A DNA stretch of 64,000 bases from Phoebastria nigripes (GCA_035582835.1 JAYKAV010002607.1:547119-611118), one strand, 5' to 3'; shown: positions 11,701-25,905, counted from the first letter of the stretch. Notes: generated by a model from the sequence alone, not told the origin. Made by a program: numbers and translations.

Positions 11701-14700
11701 ACTTCAAGGCAAAATACCCTAGTATGTCAAACCATGACACAGATAAGAATCGAGTGTATGTCATCTGTGTAAATGGTTGTCCCTTATTTAAATTTTGCCT
11801 GGAACTCACAGAGGGACAATAAACAGGGAATGGCCAACGTGCATATTAGTCCTGAACCTAACTAGGCTTAAAACAAAGCACGTAAGAAGAGGATCACCTG
11901 GTGCAATTGCTGGGATCTGCAGTTCAGTGACCTTGGCAGTGTCCTTCAGTCTTGTATTATTTCCAGGTCTCTGCAAACAGCTGTTTGATTGTTACTAACC
12001 ATCTTCTGCATCTCTAAGTAAGCTATTATATGTTTTTTTCCCCTAAGTTTTAATAATACTGAGTTTGGTGCCAAAGAGCCCTCATGGGCAGAGAACAGCC
12101 AAGTATGTTCCTTGTTGAGCTTCAGAAATAATCTATTTATACCCAGAGCCTGTCCAAACAACATTTTGCTTTTCTTGGAGTATAGTTTATTTGGTGTAAC
12201 AAGTTCCCTAAAGTGAGTGGAGTCAAGACTTCACAGCCTTCCTCCTAGAGTTGTCTTTCTAACCCTGCCTTTCCCAGCCCAACAACTCCGCCTTTATGCT
12301 TGGGGTCTCCACAGCCTCCACAGCCTCTCCTTGAGGCTTCCTTCCTTCCTCCAGAAATGGCTCTTTCTGAGTCAGCCAGCCAGCCCTAACCTTGGCTTTT
12401 CTCTTTCCAAGTAAACCAAAGGATCCTAAATGCCTGACTCTGGTTTAGCTGGGAGAGAGAGGAGATTTAGTTTTCCTACTCCACCCTAAATAACACTCAG
12501 ATACCTTAATGCAAACAGGTCACTACATTTGGAGTGAGTATTTCGGTATTAACTGCAGTGTTCACAAAAAAACTTTTCAGTAAGTACACCTATTTTTGCT
12601 CTTCAGCTAACAAAAGAATTAAGCAAAATAAACTAGTAATTCTTTTCTGTTCTTATTTCTAGTTTCTATTATTTTTCTTATTGCTCGTTCTCTTTTGTAA
12701 TAATGCAGTAAAATTTCTCCAGTGCAATTCACACCCTCCCTTCAGCATGCAAAAAAAATGCTGTGTTTGGATATTTAGTGCATAATCACAATCTCCATTG
12801 ACATACACATGAAGAGTGTCATTCCCTTGGTTTCCTAATGACTGGGTTAGGTCCTGCAGGCAGCAACTCCCTCTGGCTGTGATGTCTGAAAGCACCTTAC
12901 CTTTTTTACCATCCTGAAAAAAAAATGTTCTTTACCAGTTGTCCCACTATACTAACTGGTTCCATGCTGTTAGTTCCACAAAAACAGTTAAGGGAAGTAA
13001 TTAAACCTGACAGATACTGTTTTCTTTGGAGGTCGTCTCATTCCCAGCAGCTGGACCACTGGAAAATGAAATTTGTGAGCAGATAGAAATGCTGTCTACT
13101 ACAGCTTGAAAGTTTTACTGTTGATTTTTATAGGATTTTGTAACATGTTTATCTCAGTCAGACAGAATGAGGTAGAGCCCTAAAAGCTGCTCTGTGTATG
13201 TTTGCAGATGTGTCTAAAAATACCAAAAAGTACAAATCTGATCAAATGCATTCCCACGATCAGCTTTCTTTTTCCCCTATCTTTTTCCTTAAGACTCTTC
13301 TTCTGTGATTCACGCTGGTAAAGTAGCACCAGTGATACAAAATAGTTGTATTAATTTGTAGAAGATACAAAGGAAATGTCAATTTTGCAGCTGCAGTTTA
13401 ATTCTTGTTTGTTTTCCTCTAATGTGTGAAAGATATCTTTTATGTATTTATCAATCCTTCATAATAAAAAGGCATAACTGGACAAAATAGGTGTTGATTT
13501 CCCCACCTGCACCTGACCCTTTGGCAATGTTTTTCTCATTGGCACAGAAGTGCTGGGGCTGGAGGAAGCTTTTAAGGAGGACTCACAGGCCATGCAAGCC
13601 ATTTGGTTTGATAAAGGAGCCCCATGCGGGGGGCTCCCCTTCTGCTTTTATCAGTACGCTCGCCTGCCTGGAGTATAGGAGAAATAGGAAAAGCTGTATC
13701 ACAGCAGCGTGACCCAGATGTGCTCCCCAGTCCATAGGCTCTGTATTACAACAGATCCTAGCATGCTGCAGCCCTGGCCAGCACCCCAGAAAAAAGGGGG
13801 AAGCACCCCACTTCCAGAAAAAAGGAGGAAGGAGATGAGAGGGGAAGGCAGCTGGGGATGCCGGGGTGCTGGGATGCTGCAGCTGAAGTGTGCCTTGGGC
13901 AGCTCCTCTTGTCTCCATGTCCTTTCCACTGTCCCTCGACTGCATCCATGTGGGACATGAGGGCTGTGGGAGTCAGCCTGGGAGCATTAAGATGAGACAT
14001 CTGTGATACTGATGGATCAAAATGTTGGGGGTGAATGATAGAGGCAGTGAGACTGTCTATGTTCAATGTCTGAAAGCTGGGAAAGCAAAGAAGTGTTCGG
14101 GCAGTTTGATGGAAGAGCCAGGGATGACAATAAAAGCAGTATGCTATAGTCAGGGAATTGGTGAAAGAAATGTGACCCTGGTAGCAGTGTCTGCCTTTGA
14201 GAATTGGGGGAACCAGAGAAATTAGGATGGAAGAGCTGAAAAAGGAAAAGGAGCAGAGTAAGAATGGGGAAGAAAGGAAGCAAGGAAGGGTAAATCTTAG
14301 TAAAATTACTGGGAAAAAAACACTGAAAAATTTGGGCACAGCTAGTCTATACAAGATCTACCAAGCAATGAGAAAGGTTCAAAAATAGACTTTCTGCACT
14401 GGTTAAGACAACATCAAGCATGGTAATTTTGTCAACAGTGAAGATTCACAACTCCAGAAACAGATTTATTTTTACCTTCTGCTAACTGTTGTTCGTTTAA
14501 TTGTGTTAAGATCTCCCTTGACAAAAGCAGTTATTTCATTATCTGTGAGATGACTGAGGTTAATGGTCCCTTTACAGCTAGAGGTAGCGGAGAGGGTTTT
14601 GAAAGCAACTAAGAGCACAGGAGGGCAATGTCCCAGCTAGGGCATGGGCTAAAGGGCAGGTGCTGAGAGCAAGGAGATTCAGCAATTGTCATAAACCAGG

Positions 14701-16544
14701 CCCTTTTTCCATTTTGCCCTGGACTTTTGTGCTCATCGTGCCACTATTGCCCATGGCGATGTGGGTGTCTGGGGTGAGGAGTGGGTCTAACTTCTTCAGC
14801 TGCAGTGACAAATTCTGCTCCCTACTAACCTGATTCATGTTTGAACCAGTAACCCAGAGCTGGGAGGCTGCCTAGCTCATGAAAAATTCCCTGAGTTTTC
14901 TGACCCAGTTCCAAAACAACAGAGAAAGCTTTTTAAGTTGTTTTTGGAATTCATGTCATAAAAGATTCAGGCAACATATGGATTATTTATTCACGTAGGG
15001 GATTTAAAATTGCTGCTTTATTAAAAAAAAAGCATCTGATTTCCAGTACTGTCTTTGTTTTACAGCTATTCAAGCAGCTACTAAAGGAGCGGGTGGAGGG
15101 GGAAAGGAGGAAACTGGGACAAGGTCTTAGGCGTGACTACAAGGACTCAACAAATTCAGTTCTAGTGCCAAATTGTTTTAATGAAAGAGCTGATTTAACT
15201 TTCTACTTGCCTGTGAAGGGCAAAAGGGCACATTTATTATCTCAACTATTTTATTTGATTCTTTCTATATAAAGGACCTACCTCATTCTCCATGTATTTT
15301 GGATTAATCAGAAAAAATAATTGCTTCCATATTTGCCTGTGCAGCATGTCCTTTGTTTCAGAGTCAGACCCACAACAGATGTCACCAGGGACAGGTCCAT
15401 TGAAGACACACCAGCTGTCCTGATTCATACCAGCTTCAGCTCTACTCCACGATCTGTTAATGAAAATGAATACAGGCTTGTGGCTTCACCAAAGCAATTG
15501 TTCTTGGCTTCGGGCTCTAGTTAGAAGCCCCCTCGTATTGCAGTTGTGATGCATGTCAAAATCCTTTTGATGAAATCAAAGGTAAAGAGGTAAAAATAGA
15601 AAAGCAACGTTGTCATTGCAGACAAATCTCAAGCAGGCAACAGCCTCTCTCCATGACCTTCAGGTAGAGAAATTTTTTTTCAGGAAATCTGAGTAGCACT
15701 TGAACTCTTCGGCAGATGGAAGGTCTCTTTTGTAGAGCCAGAGTAAGAAACAGAAGCAGAGCGAGCTGTAGTTTCTATCCCTTCAAGTGTTGGTTAATGA
15801 AAAACTAAGGTGGGACACAAAGGAACAGAGTATAGAGACACGCACGGGACTTTTACACCCCCTGAAAAGGTCGGAAGCACAAAGGACAGAGGCTCAGGGA
15901 AGCAGCATTGATGAGCTTCCCATCGACATAAGGAATTTGGGTCCCGCGCAGGGACCCCAAAAGTGATGCTGCCACTGTGGGGCCCCCAGCCATGCTCCCC
16001 NCACCCTCGCAGCCTCCCCGCACGCTCTCCTCCTGCTCTCTGGGCATCAGGTTCCCCCCACTCCTTTCTTTCTGGATAAGACTTGTCTGGCCTTGGAGTT
16101 TCTAAAATTTTCAGCCCGGGAAAAGCAAAGGAGNTGTGCGTTGGACCAGAACCCAGCAGCTTCCCAGCCAAAAAAAGGCTGATGCCTCACGCACTCATAT
16201 TGTAGTTCAAAGATTCCCAAAACAGTCAAGCCGAGGTCACATTATAACTTGGATAAACATCTATTGCTGCGCTCATGGAAAAAAACAAGTAATCAGCCGT
16301 ATCTTGCCTATCTTCTCAAGCAAGACAAAAAAAGAGTCCATGTAATTATAAACCTGATAGCCTGAAACTAATCCCAGGTAAAATACTTTATAGCTGATCT
16401 GAGAGTCAACTAATAAAAAATTAAAAGGAAGCAGTATATTTAATGCTGAACAAAGTGCATTTATGAAAAAGTAGCTTGTTATCTGTTGATAATACTACGA
16501 GATTGATTGCAAAAGCTAACTGTGGCTGTTGTAATAGACTCTGC
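8777..16544. other. Unique DNA, no gene recognised
   Basis: No recognisable exon, RNA gene or interspersed repeat. The largest open frame is a 198-codon one on the - strand at 13758-14354; it is leucine/serine/proline-rich because the + strand is purine-rich, and I judge it a chance ORF. An octamer-like TTTGCATA occurs in the AT-rich stretch 10860-11060. A T-rich stretch at 9280-9450 gives a hydrophobic + strand ORF that I do not believe. The first N base of the window is at 16001. Confidence 0.55.
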
Positions 16545-17275
16545 AGGGTGTGTGATGTGGTACAGCATGGCATTTTGATTAAGAGGCAAAGTGGATTAAA
16601 AACTGGCTGGCAGGTCTCAAAATGTAATGGGGATTTTTGTTTTAATGGTTGTATTTCTACTGNTTCCCACAGAGATAAATTTTTAGCATTATGCCATTTA
16701 AAATTCTTCATTGACAGCCTAGAGAAATGCAGTCGTTTGCAACTGTTAAAAAAAAAAGGGGCAGTAACCGATTATGAAGAAAACAGGTCTCTGATACAGA
16801 GCAACATGTATCTGTCAGTAGATAAGATGCAAGTAAACAATATATATTTGAGTGTGGCCTATAATGAAAGTATGTCTCTACAAAGACTGCAGTTTAAGTC
16901 CTGGGGAGGANTGTAGCGGAGGCTGGAGGTCCTGGTGCATCATCTGCTGAACATGAGCTTCAGATGATGGCAAAACCGCCTGATGTCATCTTTGCTATAG
17001 CCTGATCATAAAAGCACGAAAGGAACAGAGAGGTTTGTGTCATGCCCACAGGGAGGCTGCTGCTGAAATGTTTGTCCCATCTGATGCCTACAAATTCAAG
17101 GAAGATGCTGATGAAATGGGAGAAGATTCAGGAAAGAGCCACAGAAATTACTGAAGGACTGGAAAACATGTCTCTTGAGACAGAAATAAAGGGCTTTAAC
17201 TTATTTAGTTTATTCAAACGTATGTTGGCCAGGGAGCTGTTCACTTTTTAAACATGGAGAACAGAGATATGATAG
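16545..17275 (+). mobile_element. Very old CR1 LINE relic, turtle/crocodile-like
   Basis: Seen: nucleotide stretches follow the RT part of CR1 copies common in turtles and crocodilians. In order they are GCATTTTGATTAA (16570), GTGGATTAAAAACTGGCTGG (16591), TTCCCACAGAGAT where box B would be (16664), TTCTTCATTGACAGCCTAGA (16702), the peptide NRSLIQSN (16782-16805), CATCTGCTGAACATGAGCTT (16940-16960), and a block reading KIQERATEITEGLENMSLE then FNLFSLFKRML (17127-17226). The order matches ORF2. The copy is heavily decayed, with gaps and stops throughout. Known: such CR1 lineages are shared across reptiles, so this insertion probably predates modern birds (inference). The ends are approximate, and the sequence from 17230 to 17275 is only weakly similar. 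Confidence 0.75.
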
Positions 17276-17661
17276 TTAGTCTTCAAGCTAACAAACAAAT
17301 TCAAAAGCTGCAAAATCGAGCTGGTCAAATGTAGAGTATTTTTTCCACATGGTTTCCTAGGGATAGCAAAGTCTATGCAGTTGGGCTGTCTGTTCATCTT
17401 TCAGTTCCATCCCTTGTTTTTCCTCCTGCTCCTCTCCCACCCAGGCAAGTTTAAAATATCTTTAGCATGCTTGTCCAGTTACAACCAAAGTTGCTGGGGT
17501 GAGGCAGTGGGAAAATAGAAATCTCAAAGATATGACAAACCCGTAAGTGTCCTGACAACAATCAACTGGGCAGAGCGCTTTGTGGACTCATGCTCTTACG
17601 CAGAGGAAGGCAGCTGTGATTACGCTCTGTGCTGTCTAGTGCAGATGCCAGCCGGTCAGTG

Positions 17662-17679
17662 CACACACACACACACACC
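17662..17679. repeat. (CA)n microsatellite, about nine units
   Basis: A perfect dinucleotide run that is likely to be polymorphic. Confidence 0.95.
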
Positions 17680-19710
17680 CCATTTGGCTTATACTAGATT
17701 TTTCTAAAAGCCTGGCCAAGAGTGTAACAAAGATTGAATCAGAGCAGTCCTGGGGGTCGTATATTATAGAAGATCAGTGTGGTTGCCATTCTGGTCTCAC
17801 TGTCTCTGAATCCATGACCATTTGACTCATAAAAATGAAGCCAGTGAAGAAAGCAAAAGGAAAAAAAAGTTAACCAGTCAGCTTGTCCAAGCCATGTCAG
17901 AGATCAAAGAGGAGTTTAAACGTCCTACTCTAGTTCAACAAGTGCCACTGGGTCTGACTTTGTCCTGCTCTCCACAGAGATGGCTCAGAGCTACCAGGGG
18001 AGTCAGAGAGGTGGCCACGGCATTGTCTCNTCTGTGGCAGACTTTAGCTGTCTGAGGTGGAAATGGGGGCTGCCCTGGCTGCTGTCCTGGCCCTCTGCTG
18101 CACAGACAGCACAGACAGCTCAACAGGACATCCTTCCCCTCACCAGCATCTTGGCCCTACGGCCCAGCGCAGTCACGGGCTCTGCCAGCGGCTCCAATTT
18201 ACATGTAATTCCCTGGGCTGGAAATTGCACCATCCCCTGCTATTCAGGCAGTGGCTTGTGGGTGGGCAGCTGGGGCATTAACCATTGCACCTCAGGCTGA
18301 GGTTGCACGGCCAGCACAAAGGCGGCTTGACTCGACCCATGCAGCCCTTGCCCTGCTCCCCCTCCCTCTATGCCAAGGCACACACTCACCCCTGCACGGC
18401 TGCCCGCTGCTCATGCTGAGGAGCAGCACGGTGAGGATGCTTAGGGAGCCCTTATTCTTCGGCTGGACCTGGGTCACCATGTAACAGCAGAAGCGACAGT
18501 GCCAGCACTAAACGATAGGTAACACGAGGGCAGGAGCAAGAGGTTGGGGGATGCAGGAGGTAAAGGAGGCTTGAGCAAGGCATGAAACACCCGCATGGCA
18601 ATGATGTCAGCCAAATCCACAAGCAAATGCAATTTGCAGCCCCCAGGCAGTGAGCCCAAGCTGAACTCAGCTGCTTCAGTGACACTAGTCTTCGAGCTGC
18701 CCCATTTAACACTAACTCAGGTGTAACTACAGAAACTGCAGTCACACTTTACAGTGTCGTATGGGCATATCCTGTGAGAGTCTCATATGCTGTAGGCAAG
18801 CTTTTCTCCCTAGTGCGTTTCATTTATCCTGAATATTTCACTTGCAAAGCAGTCTCCACAGGAGGAAGGAAGCATCCCGGGTGCTGGGGCTGTGGGGTGA
18901 GCTGGCGAGGNGTGGAGGCCCACCGGGTGCTCCCCAGCCAGGCGCCTCAGCCTTCGAGAGAGGCAAAATGTCAGTTTGCACAACCTCCCTCACTGGGGAA
19001 CGGTGTCCAGTGCTTGCTCAGAACATGCTGAGAGGTAATTTAAGACTGTGACNGACACATTTATTCCTATTTCCTTTTCAGATAAGCGCTTGGTAAATAG
19101 GGGTCACAGTACTGGGGCTGTTGTTGGTGCAGTGACAGACTGGCTTTACTCAAGTACACATGTGTGACTGGTGTTCAGGCTGATGACAGCCATCCAAAAA
19201 GCTGGCTTTGAAGCAGTATATTACCTCATATATTTTCAGTATTAGAAATGGGGAAGCTGTTGGTTTGAGTGGGCCTGTTCCACCTTTCATCTCCCAGCTT
19301 GAGCCATACATAGGAATTCGAAGGTATCATCTGATGTCATGGGGCTCTACTCTAGACGACGATGGAAAAAATTGGATGATGCAGGTGTTGCTGCTTCTGT
19401 ATTCAAGGTGGCACCTACAGTCCTGCACTTTGCATCTCAGCATTACAGGGCTCCAGGAGGAATAGCAGTATATGCCACAGCTGCCCAGTCACCTCCCCAG
19501 AAGATGTGATTCTGGGTAGGTTGGTGCAGGACTAGCCCAGTGCAGCAAACTATTGGCTCAGACTCAGGTTAAGATGTAAGCTGTCCAGTTTTGTGCGGTG
19601 TAGCGCCACTGCTAATAAGGCAGTCCTTATTGCCATCTTCTGAGTGAAAAAACAGCTGAGCCCTTGAAAACAGCAGTGTCATTTTGTGTGACCTATTTTC
19701 TTGAATTTTT

Positions 19711-19714
19711 NNNN
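19711..19714. other. Assembly gap (NNNN) next to a G run
   Basis: Four N bases sit between a T run and a G run of at least nine. This is most likely a base-calling or joining problem in homopolymers, not biology. Confidence 0.95.
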
Positions 19715-22700
19715 GGGGGGGGGCATAATTAATTTTCCTATAAATGTACACAAATAAATAGGAACTAGGAACCTTGCAAAAAGTTGTCCATTGCACTTGA
19801 ACCACAGGAAACTCGCAGGGCCGNGGTGGGCCCGACAGTTTCTCCAGGTCTCCAGCCCCACCAGCCCAGACCCACCAGTGCAGGCATCTGCAGGCTGCTG
19901 GGGCCACCTTTGGGATGAACCCCAGGTGCAGCCCAAATTCTCCCTCTCAGCATCACAGTGCAATGCCTTAGCTGTTCTGCTGTTTCAGTAACACCCCAGG
20001 CCCCAAATACTTTGCAACGGCTTTGAGCCAAGGCTTGTTTCGAAAGCTCACCAGCCTACAATGTGGGCCCCAGCAGGTGCCTTGCAGAAGACTTGTGGGT
20101 AGCTCTCCTGCTGCTGTTTGCTTCTCTCGTGCTACCCCTCTGCAAACACCAAAGGGCTGCTGACTCTTCCTGAAGAAACTGCAGCTCAAAAGGCCTCATG
20201 CCAGCCTAGAAAACATAAGATAAAAAGAAGAGTCCAGTTTTTGTGCAAGGAGAAGAGGATGTTTACAGGGCTTGTTCCAGGGAAGAAAGGAAAAAGCTCT
20301 GGGGGATGGTGCAGGAGAGATCTCCTCTAAACACTGAAAAAGGTTTTAATAGCAGTATATCTGCCTGAATCAACACAGTCAACCAATAGTGTTACAGAGT
20401 TAAATATCACTCTANCTTCCTTCATATCTTCCTCCCTATGGTCCTGACCTTTACTCTTCCATCTCTGCTACCTGCCTTCTGTGTTTCCTGTCTTCTTTCT
20501 CCTTCTGAGCCTGTTCTGCCTTCCCTGCTCGATGCCCACATGTTCTCCAGCAGTAAATATCAGCTGCTCTTTGGAAGCCAGTGATGGATTGGGAAAAAAA
20601 AAAAGCTGAAGCCAAATTTTCTGTGGCTGTTAAAGGCACTAAACCTAACCCTGGAGACTCACCAGTCTGAAACTCCAGGGCTCTCTTGTCAAAGCTGTCG
20701 GCCAAGGAAAACTTGTGTGTGGAGGGGGAAAGGCTGGTGGTCTGCACATTGCTCACAGCTGGGCTGGCACCAGGTTCTCTGTGAATTGAATAGAGCAGAA
20801 GGCAGCACTGAAGTTTTGCTCCACTTTTCTCTGGGAGCCAGAAAGAAGTGAAAACTTGCTTTGAAAGCAGTCATCCTTCCCTGCGGAGAGCCCAAAGGAC
20901 ACATCTGTTTCTGCCTCGGGAGGTGTGTTAGTGATGGATGGGACCAGGGCTCCCAGCTCTTTGCCCAAGTTTGCATCTGGTTAACAGTGTGGCCTTGTGA
21001 AATTTCCTTAGCTCGAGCAATACAATGTCTGTAATGGGCCTCAGAAGGGCTTTGGGGAGGAGGCTTTGATGGGGATTAAGCTGTGCAGCATAAAGGAGTT
21101 GCTTTTCCCTTTGGCAACATGGACAACCTTAGTAGGTATTCCACTCAGCAAGTCCTGTCAGCGTTTAAGGATTCAGATACTCAATTGGGATTTATTATTT
21201 AGTCGAAAGCAGAGACAAAATTAGCAGGGATAAAACAGAATTTACAACAGCTATGTGTAAACCTCTATCAAACACGCTTTTTGCTCAGAGCTTAACCTAC
21301 AAATGTGCCATGTAGTCCTCGTTTTCATTGCAGAACAATTGTGTGGTGTCTTTATAGTGGCNAGATCTAGCATAAGAATAAAGTCTTTTTTGCATTCATC
21401 TTCAATCACACTGAGGTAAACNTACAGCAGAGTCTGTAGCTGTGCTTTAAGTGAAGAGCTAAGAAAACTGCCATGCATGTATTTTTTTCTAGACTCCCAG
21501 GAGCTGTGCGTCAAATCACAGCTGAATATGCATAGAAAGTCCCAGATAACCTTGTTGGAATTTCATTACAGGCACTGTGTAAAAATTGTGCAGAAGTGCA
21601 GAAGTTTAGGTAGTATATAGGAATCACAACACAATATTTTAAATGTTTAAAAACTGCTGGTAAATGCAAAGGAGTTCTCCAGCCAGCCTTCATTAGTATA
21701 AAAGATGGTTAAGATTTCTCCTGCTATTACTATAATGTTTTGCTTTCCATCTTCATTTCCTCTAATTGTTTCAGTGTTAAACATAACACCAGTGTTAGCA
21801 AAACTAGTCTTCCCTTGCCATCCTAAGGGCTTGCAGTGAGCACAGTCCCTGAGACCTGCCACACATCCGACCATGAGTGTGACAGTCCCTGTGGGCTCCC
21901 CAGCCCTTGCGGGTACTGCTCACCTGCTCTTGCCGAGCTGTGGTGCTGGGTGGCTCTGCCCCCTGGGATGGAGACAGATGTGCAAAAACATGTTATGGCA
22001 AAAAATGGGATGGCATTGACTCAGGTCATGGCTTCACCATCTGCAGGGTGGAAAGCTGTGCAAGGAAAAAGGCTTGCGCTGCCAGCTTCCCTCACGGAGC
22101 AAGCAGAGAGTCAGCCCCTTGCTCGCCTGCTCTGGAGCTGGGTTAGGAGCCCGCGTGGTGTCTGCCCTGGGCTGTAACCAAACAGAAGGGCACTCAGAAA
22201 TAGTCAGCCTTGCAGGCTGCCTGGATCATTTTCTCTTTTTTGCTTTTCCTTGGTGCTAAGGACCATCCCTAAATAGATTAATGAATCAGAGCCCATAAAC
22301 TCTGCTATTAATTTAGTTGAAAAACATGCCAGCTTGACAAGCCAATAGTATATTAATTGAATAAGTTGTTTGGATAGCAAGGCATGTGGATAAATAGATT
22401 TATTACTGAGCAAGAATTTAGAAGATATGTTATTCATTACGTTCTGTTCATAGATATTTCTCCTAGCTTGTTATCTGCATACATATGTGTATATATTATA
22501 GTTAACATCTTATATATTTTGATATTTGTCCNCATGAATATACATTTGGGGGAAAACAAATGTGTGCAATTAGTTTTTAAGATATTAAGTATGTGCTCAC
22601 TGTAGGTATTCTGTAACACCTCTTCCATCAAAAGTATGGTTATTTTACATGCTCACAACAGGAAAGGCACGAGTATTTGGCCTACAGTTTTCTGTGCTTG

Positions 22701-22887
22701 AATAGNCTAACCAAGAATGTTGTTCTTGAAGGAATAAATAAAATTTCTTGAGATTTTTTTTGATCATGGAAAAATAAAACTGAACATCTTCTGTCTTTGT
22801 TCTTTAGAACTTAGATACTGAAATTCAAAAGTTGGCAAAGATACTATTTAATAACTTACTGAGGACTGAGATGTGAAAAATACAGCA

Positions 22888-22955
22888 TCATAATAATAAT
22901 AGCAATAGTATAGTAATAAATAATAATAACAACAATAATAATATTAATAAATAAT
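22888..22955. repeat. Imperfect (AAT)n microsatellite
   Basis: About 68 bp of ATA/AAT units with interruptions (AGC, AGT, AAC). Confidence 0.9.
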
Positions 22956-25905
22956 GTGGAGAGGGCCTGGGCATCCTGGAGACCCCTTGCAGTGCAGTGG
23001 AAGATGCTGTGTCTCACTGCCAGGGGACAACATCTCTTGTTGTGGCAGTCTGCTTTGCCAGGACTACCTCCTGCAACTTTATCTTAGGGAGAATATTTTC
23101 ACCTCTTACAGTTTCTGATTAATCTCAGTGGATTTTTGACAAGCTGTGAGATTTATAGCTTGCAATGTCCGTGTTCACACCACTGCTTCAAGCAGGGGTG
23201 TAAACCTGACTCTGCCTTGGTACTTCTGTAGGCTGTGAGAGATCCAGGGTTTTACTCCTTAATTTTTAAGTTTCCTCATCTTGAGATTTTGAATCAAAGA
23301 CTAAAGAAACCAGTGGCACTATTTTACAATTTCAATATTTCATTAGTGGTGCTTTCTTCTCTTACTATATTCAGGACAAGTAATTGCCTGGGTTAGCTCA
23401 GGCACCTATTACAACATGCTGTACAGAAAACAACCCAGTGCAAGCCATGGCTTTGATGGGGAAGCTCCATGAGTGCGCTCACGTTGCTTGGCTCAAGGTT
23501 CTGCTCTGCCATCTCTTAAAGCTGATTTAAGGGTGGGCTAGTGTCAAAAGAGGTGGGTTTATCTTCCCTCAGTCACCTTTCAGCCTGTCACTGTCCTCAT
23601 GTTGTTGTGGTGTCCCTCAAACTTGTACCAGTGTTCACACGGCCGTGCAATGAGCTGGATCCCAGAGTTTATCTTGCTCAAAGCTAATCTTTACTTTTGT
23701 AACTGCCATTGCCAGGTTAATCTTCAGCAGCTGGCTGGGTGAAGCTAGTGTTGGCTCAAGGGAGGCAGTAAGGAGAGTGAGGGGAAGGTAGCGATGTCTA
23801 CAGAACCAACCATTTTAGCAAAAACCAGCTCATATATTGATTTGAAGTGACCGAGGGACAATAACACCCTTGCAGAGCCTGGCTTGCAATACACAGTACT
23901 GTTAAAGGGCATTTCCTCCCCTCCCCTCTGTTAAATTTGCTCCTGCAACATATGCTATTATATAAACAACCAAGTATAGTATAAAATCATCGAGTCTGTT
24001 TTTCTACACTTCACTGTTCTTCGACTCTCAAATAAAGCACAGAAGAGGAGGCAGTGAGGGAATTAAGGAAAAGAAAGAGAAGATAAGGGAATTTAAAAAT
24101 GGGTCTTTGACCTGCAAAGCAGTGATGAGAAAGAGAATTTTCTCTTTAGTTTATGGAAATTACAGTCTGCTGCCTAGATAGAGATAACTCTGCAATGCAA
24201 CTTCATTCTTGCTAAGCTTTTCTTTCCTCTAATCCCTCTGACTAGAAACAGTCTATTTCTGTACTTTAAGCATCATCTACTTCAACTGAAAAGCCTTAAT
24301 TTAATTTTTCTAGACAGGACTGAGATGTTTCTGTGGTTGCTATTACGAGCAGAAGAAAGGTAGGTAAAAACTATTTATTTCTCAAATTAAATATAGTGAC
24401 TGAAGATTTAAATCCTATGAAATTGGGCAGCACATTTTTGATTCTCCCATATCATCTTGAGAGAGTCATATATGTGACTACTGCTTTCTGGCTCTATAGA
24501 GAGAATAAAATGCATAAATCAGGTACTGAAGTTCATCTGCATTTCATCTGCTGGGAAAGGGGGAATAAGAGAGGGAGGCCTTGTGGAGATTCATCTGATA
24601 ACGAAATTATAAACAAGATGCTTGTGTGGCAGCAGCAGTTGTGAGATGAAGAATGCAATGTGGAGTACAAAAATGCATAGCTAGCTCATGAACTAGTCAT
24701 AGCTGGCTTAATTTCACTGAAGTTGCTGGAATTGCACTCGTGTTTTTTTCCAGCTGAAGAGCAGAAAAGTGAAGAGCTTTCATCAGAAACAGTGTAAAAA
24801 TGTATTTCACAGAGACATAAATATTGGGCTGATGGGCATGAAAGAGGCAAAAGAGAAGTCTGTAGTTTGTTTTTCTCATTTGGGAGAGAATTACTGACAC
24901 AGACTGACACACCACAGACAACTGAATTAATCCCCTCAATAACGCTGTAGGAAAAGATGGAGGAATTGCTAAAGGTGGTGAAAGGGCCAGCAAGACAAAA
25001 TGCTGCAATGCTGCAAGAAGCACTTCATTATGCAGCCTTACTGCCATGGTCATCCATACAAATATAAAAACAAGCTGGTTGTTTTTCCGCTGGCACTGTG
25101 GATTTGCGAAGGCTCTGATGGTGGCTCACCGGTCCACGAGCAGGTCCTGGCAGCCAGGCTCTCCCTGCTGCAGCTCCCGCAGCTGCAGTCAGTGTACATC
25201 CATCCCCTGCAGAAAATAACCCTGCTCCCCCCATGATACATTTATCGATTTTTAATCTCCGGTGTTAGCTAGAATTTTGCTCAAATGTCTTTCAAGTTTT
25301 GACATGTGTTTTTTGTCGTTGCGGTTGGCTTTCCTGTGTTCCTCACATACAGGCAGAGAGTCCCTTTACTCTGTGCAGCACCNGGTGCAGAGCTTTTGGA
25401 GGGTGTAAATCATGGAAATAGTGACCCATTGCAATACCAGTTATGGATATCATGGATTTGTCAGCAGCAGGTCACATACCTATTTCTTGTAACATTTGTT
25501 GTAAAATATGGACACTGCTCATGCCATCACAGGAGCCTCATATTTTCTGTTTGCTGTCAGGGTTGTTTTTATGAGTGAGAAAGCGGAGCAGCCAGCCAGG
25601 AGCTCCCACCTGTGCCCGCACCGCAAAGGGGGGAAGCCTCACAGGGGAACTGAAGCAAGCAGAAAATTATATCCTCTCTTTAGGTCATTTGTCAACTTCC
25701 ACATGCAATGAAACAGAAGGTGATATCTTAAGAGAGGCCATTTGACAAGAAGCAGAGTGGTAGCTGTAGCCACAGCAGCGAGCTAGGACCCAAACAAAGA
25801 CATGGGTTTCCATCTCATATAAGCTGCTAGTGCAGGGCTGAAGTTAGGTGAGAAGCGGGATTTTAGGACCTTCCTCCCCTAGTATTTTTTGGTGGTAAAT
25901 TAGAC

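Larger units (their letters stand above)
17276..25905. other. Unique DNA with simple repeats, no gene recognised
   Basis: No gene or interspersed repeat was recognised. The stretch includes (CA)n at 17662, a four-base gap at 19711 and an AAT-rich tract at 22888. AT-rich blocks with TAAT cores at 22260-22440 and around 22500 may be conserved non-coding DNA. GC-richer patches at 18050-18480 and 21840-22170 give ORFs on both strands that look accidental. Confidence 0.55.

Noticed and set aside
13758..14354. 198-codon ORF on the - strand
   Set aside because: Composition follows the purine-rich + strand; overlapping frames on both strands are also open and no domain is visible.
14535..14590. A second MIR-like match (CAGTTATTTCATTATCTGTG)
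   Set aside because: Only about 35 bp resembles the MIR core and the sequence after it does not follow.
22888..22955. AAT-rich tract as a transposon tail
   Set aside because: No element body adjoins it; it reads as a plain microsatellite.
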